Assembly (NCBI GenBank): GCA_963931615.1
Contig: OZ007032.1
Location: 558,001 to 622,000 of the forward strand
DNA length: 64,000 nt
Reading direction: 5' to 3'
From: Coprenecus sp902388455
GTDB lineage: Bacteria; Bacteroidota; Bacteroidia; Bacteroidales; UBA932
The notes beneath the pieces were generated by a model, which was not told where the DNA came from, searched no databases, and saw only the letters and a program-made list of their open reading frames with translations. This document shows, one piece after another, positions 59,907-64,000 of this stretch. Within the stretch, counting starts at the first letter, position 1, and each line of letters begins with the position of its first letter. A program made the translations under genes and the position numbers.

Positions 59907-59926
59907 CGCATAAATTTAAAAATACG

Positions 59927-60481
59927 ATGAATATTATAAAAACTGATATTGACGGACTGCTGGTGATAGAACCTAAGGTTTTTGGCGATGCCAGAGGATA
60001 TTTTATGGAGGTGTTCTCAGAGAGAGATTTCAGGGTTGCCACAGGACTGGACGTGCATTTTGTTCAGGACAATGAGTCTATGTCAGCTCGCGGAGTATTG
60101 CGCGGCATGCATTTCCAGAAGGCTCCTTATGCCCAGAGTAAGCTGGTCCGGGTGGTCCGGGGTTCTGTTCAGGATGTCGCTGTGGATTTAAGAGCCGGTT
60201 CTCCTACATTCGGCAAGTATGTTTCGGCAGTCCTCAGCGGTGACAACAAGCGCATGTTTTATATTCCGGAGGGATTTGCCCACGGATTTCTGACGCTGGA
60301 GGACAATACTGTATTTCAATATAAGTGCGGCATGTTCTACGAGCCTTCATCCGAGGGCTCCGTCCGCTGGGATGATCCTCAGATAGGGGTGGACTGGATG
60401 TCTGTAGACGGATGTGAGCGGATAATATCTGAGAAGGACCGCATGGCCCCTCTGCTGTCAGAACAGCCGTATCGCTTTTGA
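59927..60481 (+). CDS. rfbC: dTDP-4-dehydrorhamnose 3,5-epimerase
   Basis: A 184-residue RmlC cupin: FGDARGYFMEVFSERDF, VQDNESMSARGVLRGMHFQK with the catalytic His, KLVRVVRGSVQDVAVDLRAG and FYIPEGFAHGFLTLED. It converts dTDP-4-keto-6-deoxyglucose to dTDP-4-keto-rhamnose. rfbD lies convergent and overlaps its 3' end by 24 bases; rfbA and rfbB are not in the window. Confidence 0.96.
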   Translation: MNIIKTDIDGLLVIEPKVFGDARGYFMEVFSERDFRVATGLDVHFVQDNESMSARGVLRGMHFQKAPYAQSKLVRVVRGSVQDVAVDLRAGSPTFGKYVSAVLSGDNKRMFYIPEGFAHGFLTLEDNTVFQYKCGMFYEPSSEGSVRWDDPQIGVDWMSVDGCERIISEKDRMAPLLSEQPYRF

Positions 60482-61321
60482 CAGACTTCTTTCCCACAGG
60501 GGAACTTTCACTCCGAAGACGGTGCGGATCAAGGACTTGTCCAGTACAGAGTAGGCGGGACGTGTGGCCGGAACCGGGAACTCAGAGGTCGGCACTGGTT
60601 CTATATCGCAGTCCAGATGCTTGAGGGACATGATTTTCTGGGCCCATTCTGCCTTGGTACAACAGCCCTCGTCAGTATAGTGGAAGACCTCTCCGTAGCG
60701 GGGTGTGCCGTCCAGCTGGGGCAGGATGTGGAGGATGGCTTCTGCAAGGTCCCGGGCGTAGGTGGGAGTTCCTTTCTGGTCGTATACGACTTTTATTATT
60801 TCTTCTTCATCTCCGAGGCGGAGCATGGTTCTGACAAAATTCTTCTTGCCCATGGGAGAATAGAGCCATGAGGTACGGATGATTATGGACAGGCAGCCTG
60901 AGCGTTTGACAGCAATCTCTCCTGCGAGTTTCGTGCGTCCGTATTCAGAAAGAGGAGCGGGACGGTCGCTCTCGTGCCATGGTGTGGACTTGGTGCCGTC
61001 GAATACGAAGTCGGTGGACAGATGTATCAGGTAGATTCCGTGACGGGCTGCGGCTTCGGCAAGATTCATCGGTCCTGTGACGTTGAGCCTGATGGCTGCA
61101 TCGGTGTCGGTCTCGGCGCGGTCCACGTCGTTGTAAGCTGCGCAGTTGATGATTTTCGTGACTCCGTTTCCGCTTATATATTTTTCCACGGCATCAGCGT
61201 CAGTGATGTCGAGCTCCTGGAAGTCCGTGTACAGCCAGTTGGTTCCGCTCTGTCCCTGTGTAAGGCTGCGGAGCTCGCTACCGAGTTGTCCGTCAGCGCC
61301 GGTAATCAGTATGTTTTCCAT
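60458..61321 (-). CDS. rfbD: dTDP-4-dehydrorhamnose reductase
   Basis: A 287-residue RmlD SDR: NAD(P) site ILITGADGQLGSELRSL, NCAAYNDVDRAETD, HLSTDFVFDG and catalytic Tyr-x3-Lys in YGRTKLAGE. It reduces 4-keto-rhamnose to dTDP-L-rhamnose for surface glycans. It has its own -7 box at 61341 and lies tail to tail with rfbC, sharing 24 bases on opposite strands. Confidence 0.95.
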   Translation of the reverse strand: MENILITGADGQLGSELRSLTQGQSGTNWLYTDFQELDITDADAVEKYISGNGVTKIINCAAYNDVDRAETDTDAAIRLNVTGPMNLAEAAARHGIYLIHLSTDFVFDGTKSTPWHESDRPAPLSEYGRTKLAGEIAVKRSGCLSIIIRTSWLYSPMGKKNFVRTMLRLGDEEEIIKVVYDQKGTPTYARDLAEAILHILPQLDGTPRYGEVFHYTDEGCCTKAEWAQKIMSLKHLDCDIEPVPTSEFPVPATRPAYSVLDKSLIRTVFGVKVPLWERSLSKAIRLF

Positions 61322-61340
61322 CTTTCCTAAAATTGTGGGG

Positions 61341-61379
61341 CAAAGATACTCAAAACGTAATCTAAAAAAACTATCTTTG
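61341..61379. promoter_or_regulatory. divergent -7 boxes (rfbD minus, DUF4290 plus)
   Basis: TATCTTTG on the minus strand (61341..61348) precedes rfbD by 19 bases; TATCTTTG on the plus strand (61372..61379) precedes ATG 61410 by 30 bases. Confidence 0.65.
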
Positions 61380-61409
61380 TGGAAATTTTTAACATGCTCT
61401 AGAACGCAA

Positions 61410-62072
61410 ATGGATTACAACACGAATCGAGAGAAACTGATAATGCCTGAATACGGAAGGCACATCCAGAAAATGATAGAACACGTCAAGCAGATACCCG
61501 ACCGCGAGAAACGCAATGAGCAGATCCGTGCCGTAGTATCGGTGATGGAGATACTCAATCCCCATCTGACCGAACAGCCTGACTACAAGCATAAACTCTG
61601 GGATCACGTGCAGTTCATCGCCGGTTTTGATCTGGATGTGGACTCGCCTTATCCCATGCCGACGAAAGAAGAGTTTTCCACTCCGCCTGAAATCGTTCCA
61701 ATGCCCAAGGAGCCGCTGGCAGCCGCCCATTACGGCCGCAATATCCAGAATATGATAAAGGTCATCGCCGCCATGCCCGAGGACGAGACACGCGACCGGA
61801 TGATTAAGTCCATGGCCGTGTACATGAGGCAGCAGTACCTGATATGGAACAAGGACTCAGTATCGGATGAAACCATTTTCAAGGATATAGAAAAACTATC
61901 CGGAGGAGCGCTGAAAGTACCGGAGCACATTCATCTGGAAAGTATTTCCGATAAAGAGAAGTTCAGTCGTCCAGGAATGATTCTGCCGACAGGCAATCAG
62001 CCGGGACGCAATCAGTTCCGTCCTCAAGGCCGCAATAAGAACAAGAAGAATAAATGGAAAAAACAGCAGTAA
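61410..62072 (+). CDS. DUF4290-family protein
   Basis: From ATG 61410 the product has 220 residues; the frame is open far upstream but the -7 box and family start (MDYNTNREKLIMPEYGRHIQ) favour this codon. Conserved parts are MPEYGRHIQKMIEHVKQIPD, NPHLTEQPDYKHKLWDHVQF and AAHYGRNIQNMIKVIAAMPE; the pairing of YGRxIQxMI elements suggests an internal repeat. The tail is Asn/Lys/Gln-rich and basic. DUF4290 is conserved in Bacteroidota with no proven function. Its end overlaps ftsK by 19 bases, so a link to division or chromosome segregation is suggested. Confidence 0.9.
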   Translation: MDYNTNREKLIMPEYGRHIQKMIEHVKQIPDREKRNEQIRAVVSVMEILNPHLTEQPDYKHKLWDHVQFIAGFDLDVDSPYPMPTKEEFSTPPEIVPMPKEPLAAAHYGRNIQNMIKVIAAMPEDETRDRMIKSMAVYMRQQYLIWNKDSVSDETIFKDIEKLSGGALKVPEHIHLESISDKEKFSRPGMILPTGNQPGRNQFRPQGRNKNKKNKWKKQQ

Positions 62073-64000
62073 AGGGAAAAAGCAGTAAAGGAAAGGCGAA
62101 GAGTGCTTCTGCATCCGGAAACAAGAAGAAAAGTCCAGCAAAAAGACCGTCTTCTTCTAAAAATAAAAAAACTCGGAATGCATTGGCTCCGATACTGGCT
62201 TTCATGCAGAATGAGGTAGTGCGCTTCGTGGCAGGGGTGATTTTTACCATCCTCTCGGTCTTTACGTTCGTGTCAATCCTGTCTTACCTGTTTACGTGGG
62301 CGGAGGATCAGAGCCTGCTGTCGGACGACAATCTGTTCAGCAACATAGTTACGGCTGAAAATCTGGGAGGCAAGATAGGTTTTCTTTCGGCTAACCTCCT
62401 TGTTTCAAGGTGGTTTGGCCTTGGCTCCTTTATCATTCCATTTTTCTTTGCAGGTGTCGCAGTCTATTGTTTCCGTAAAGGACGCGTGCGCCTGCTGCGT
62501 CTCTTCGCCCTTTCACTGATGGGGTGTATAGTGCTGTCTACGGTTTTTTCCTTCATTTTTTCCTTTACCTCCGCGAAAGCTCTCTTCGGGGACGGCGCCG
62601 GAGGTTCCTACGGCTACTATATCAATGAGTGGCTTGTCTCCATGACGGGTGTCTTCGGAGCGGCCTGTATCATAGTGTTCTTCCTGGTGCTGTGGATAAT
62701 TCTTCTGAATACCAGGATTGTCAGGAAGATAACGGCATTTTTCGACTCACTCTTCGCCAAGAGGGAGGCGGCAGGGGCGCAGTCTCCGGAAGAGGATGCC
62801 GGAATGACCGGGGATGACGGCCCTGACGGGGACAATGAGGAAGAGGAGGACTGGGACGAGGACGATGAAGAGGAAGAGGAGGGGGACGGGGATGAGGATG
62901 AGGAAGAGAAAGAGGATGAGGATGAAACGGAGGAAAGCCCGAAACAGCCCGACGGTCCCGTCTTCGAGATAATCGAGCAGCCTATACCGGAGCCTGCGCG
63001 GTCAGAACCGCAGGCCGCAGCAGTGCAGGTTCCGCAGGTTTCCGCTCCTGCCGGTGAGTCTCCTGCTGCCGCCGCTGTAGGAACGGTGGCTGCCGCGGCG
63101 GCCGGCAATACGGCGGAGACAGTGACTCAGGATATTCCGCCTCTGCAGGTTCTCAACGGGGATACTTCGGATTATTCCGCTGTTCTTACGGACGAGCAGT
63201 GGCGCACCCGCTATGACCCCCGTCTGAGTCTGTCGACCTACCGGATGCCGGACCTGTCCCTGCTCAAGGATTACTCGGACCAGATGCACGAGGTGTCGCG
63301 GGAGGAGCTAGAGAAGAACAACCGCCGTATAGTCACGACTCTCAAGGACTACAAGATAAGTATTTCGAAGATTTCGGCGAGGGTCGGTCCGACCGTTACG
63401 CTGTATGAGGTGGTTCCCGCTCCCGGAGTGCGCGTGGCCCAGATCATGAGGCTGGAGGACGATATCGCCCGTTCGCTGGCGGCCCGCGGAGTGAGGGTGG
63501 TGACCCTGGCCGGAACCAACGCCATCGGCATAGAGGTGGCCAACGAGAAGCCCAGCATCGTGTCCATGAAGTCGATTATGGAGGACCCGAAGTTCAATGC
63601 GGCCAAGTACGACCTGCCGGTGGTGATCGGACGGACGATATCGAACGAGGCCATGTCCTTCGACCTGGCCAAGATGCCCCACCTGCTGGTGGCCGGAGCT
63701 ACCGGTCAGGGTAAGTCGGTGGGTCTGAACGCTATTATCACTTCCTTGCTGTATAAGAAGCACCCTTCTGAACTCAAGTTCGTGCTGGTGGACCCGAAGA
63801 AGGTAGAGCTCTCGCTGTACTCGCCTCTGGAGAAACACTATCTGGCCAAGCTCCCGGATGCGGAGGAGGCCATCATCACCGACACCAAGCGGGTGGTCTA
63901 CACCCTCCGTTCGCTGTGCAAGCTGATGGACCACCGCTACGACCTGCTCAAGGCCGCTTCGGTCCGCAACGTCAAGGAGTACAACGAGAAGTTCCTTTCC
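62054..64000 (+). CDS. ftsK: DNA translocase FtsK (3' end beyond window)
   Basis: The frame runs from ATG 62054 to the window edge, 649 codons without a stop. After a Lys/Ser-rich start come four membrane helices (about 60-230), then a linker with a long Glu/Asp tract (about 255-300) and an Ala/Pro-rich stretch. The FtsK alpha domain follows, and the motor starts with Walker A GATGQGKSVG at about 548. The rest of the motor and the gamma domain lie outside. It pumps DNA toward dif at the septum. Overlap with the DUF4290 gene means co-translation. Confidence 0.95.
   Translation, partial: MEKTAVKGKSSKGKAKSASASGNKKKSPAKRPSSSKNKKTRNALAPILAFMQNEVVRFVAGVIFTILSVFTFVSILSYLFTWAEDQSLLSDDNLFSNIVTAENLGGKIGFLSANLLVSRWFGLGSFIIPFFFAGVAVYCFRKGRVRLLRLFALSLMGCIVLSTVFSFIFSFTSAKALFGDGAGGSYGYYINEWLVSMTGVFGAACIIVFFLVLWIILLNTRIVRKITAFFDSLFAKREAAGAQSPEEDAGMTGDDGPDGDNEEEEDWDEDDEEEEEGDGDEDEEEKEDEDETEESPKQPDGPVFEIIEQPIPEPARSEPQAAAVQVPQVSAPAGESPAAAAVGTVAAAAAGNTAETVTQDIPPLQVLNGDTSDYSAVLTDEQWRTRYDPRLSLSTYRMPDLSLLKDYSDQMHEVSREELEKNNRRIVTTLKDYKISISKISARVGPTVTLYEVVPAPGVRVAQIMRLEDDIARSLAARGVRVVTLAGTNAIGIEVANEKPSIVSMKSIMEDPKFNAAKYDLPVVIGRTISNEAMSFDLAKMPHLLVAGATGQGKSVGLNAIITSLLYKKHPSELKFVLVDPKKVELSLYSPLEKHYLAKLPDAEEAIITDTKRVVYTLRSLCKLMDHRYDLLKAASVRNVKEYNEKFLS

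Overview
The window looks like chromosome of a gut-type member of the Bacteroidales. The evidence is the repeated -7 promoter box TAnnTTTG (mostly TATCTTTG or TAACTTTG) before genes on both strands, the general absence of Shine-Dalgarno sites, and Bacteroidota families: type III glutamine synthetase, DUF4290 protein, RibBA, M56/BlaI pair, TonB carboxypeptidase-like plug proteins, TPR-HTH membrane regulators. The backbone is GC-rich and C-ending in codon use, which would suit a Rikenellaceae/Alistipes-like organism, but the genus cannot be fixed from sequence alone.

Layout. 1-8040: a segment bounded by two 205-bp direct repeats, holding an internally deleted TonB receptor, two nearly identical TPR-transmembrane-HTH regulators on either side of an AlbA_2/ATPase gene, and a small outer-membrane protein. 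8045-11808: tRNA-Ser, a BlaI/M56 pair whose protease gene is frameshifted near its 3' end, a DUF2490 barrel protein and RNase P RNA. 11812-14614: a minus-strand operon of acyl-ACP thioesterase, steroid 5-alpha-reductase-family protein and old-yellow-enzyme-family reductase, a candidate sterol or bile-acid operon. 14696-19314: pyrG, glutaminyl cyclase, glnN.

19410-46902: a large surface-polysaccharide locus. It has a WbpM/PglF-type dehydratase, flippase, polymerase, aminotransferases, a WecF-like transferase, a PglD-like acetyltransferase, a PglC-type initiating phosphoglycosyltransferase and a PglE-type transaminase. Inside it sit three ATP-grasp ligases, two GNATs, and a compact acyl-assembly module: two acyl carrier proteins, two SDRs, an AMP-ligase and a KAS III. 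The best reading is that the locus makes an amino-sugar-rich glycan, probably started on bacillosamine or a relative, with sugar amines capped by locus-specific acyl or amino-acid groups. A hexapeptide acetyltransferase gene is out of frame at a run of eight Cs, a possible phase-variation switch. Several toxin-antitoxin modules, two intact and paralogous and others decayed, stud the locus, and base composition changes in blocks.

46956-52170: an F420-hydrogenase-beta-like iron-sulfur protein (minus strand), then an FMN riboswitch controlling ribD-ribE-ribBA-ribH. 52171-58449: minus-strand GH20 hexosaminidase, Bcp peroxidase, malic enzyme, metallophosphoesterase and initiator tRNA. 58501-64000: hisS, rfbC, rfbD (dTDP-rhamnose, convergent and overlapping), a DUF4290 protein, and the 5' three quarters of ftsK, cut by the window end.

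The most interesting leads are the acyl module in the glycan locus, the 5-alpha-reductase/OYE/thioesterase operon, the repeat-bounded duplicated regulators, and the poly-C frameshift.
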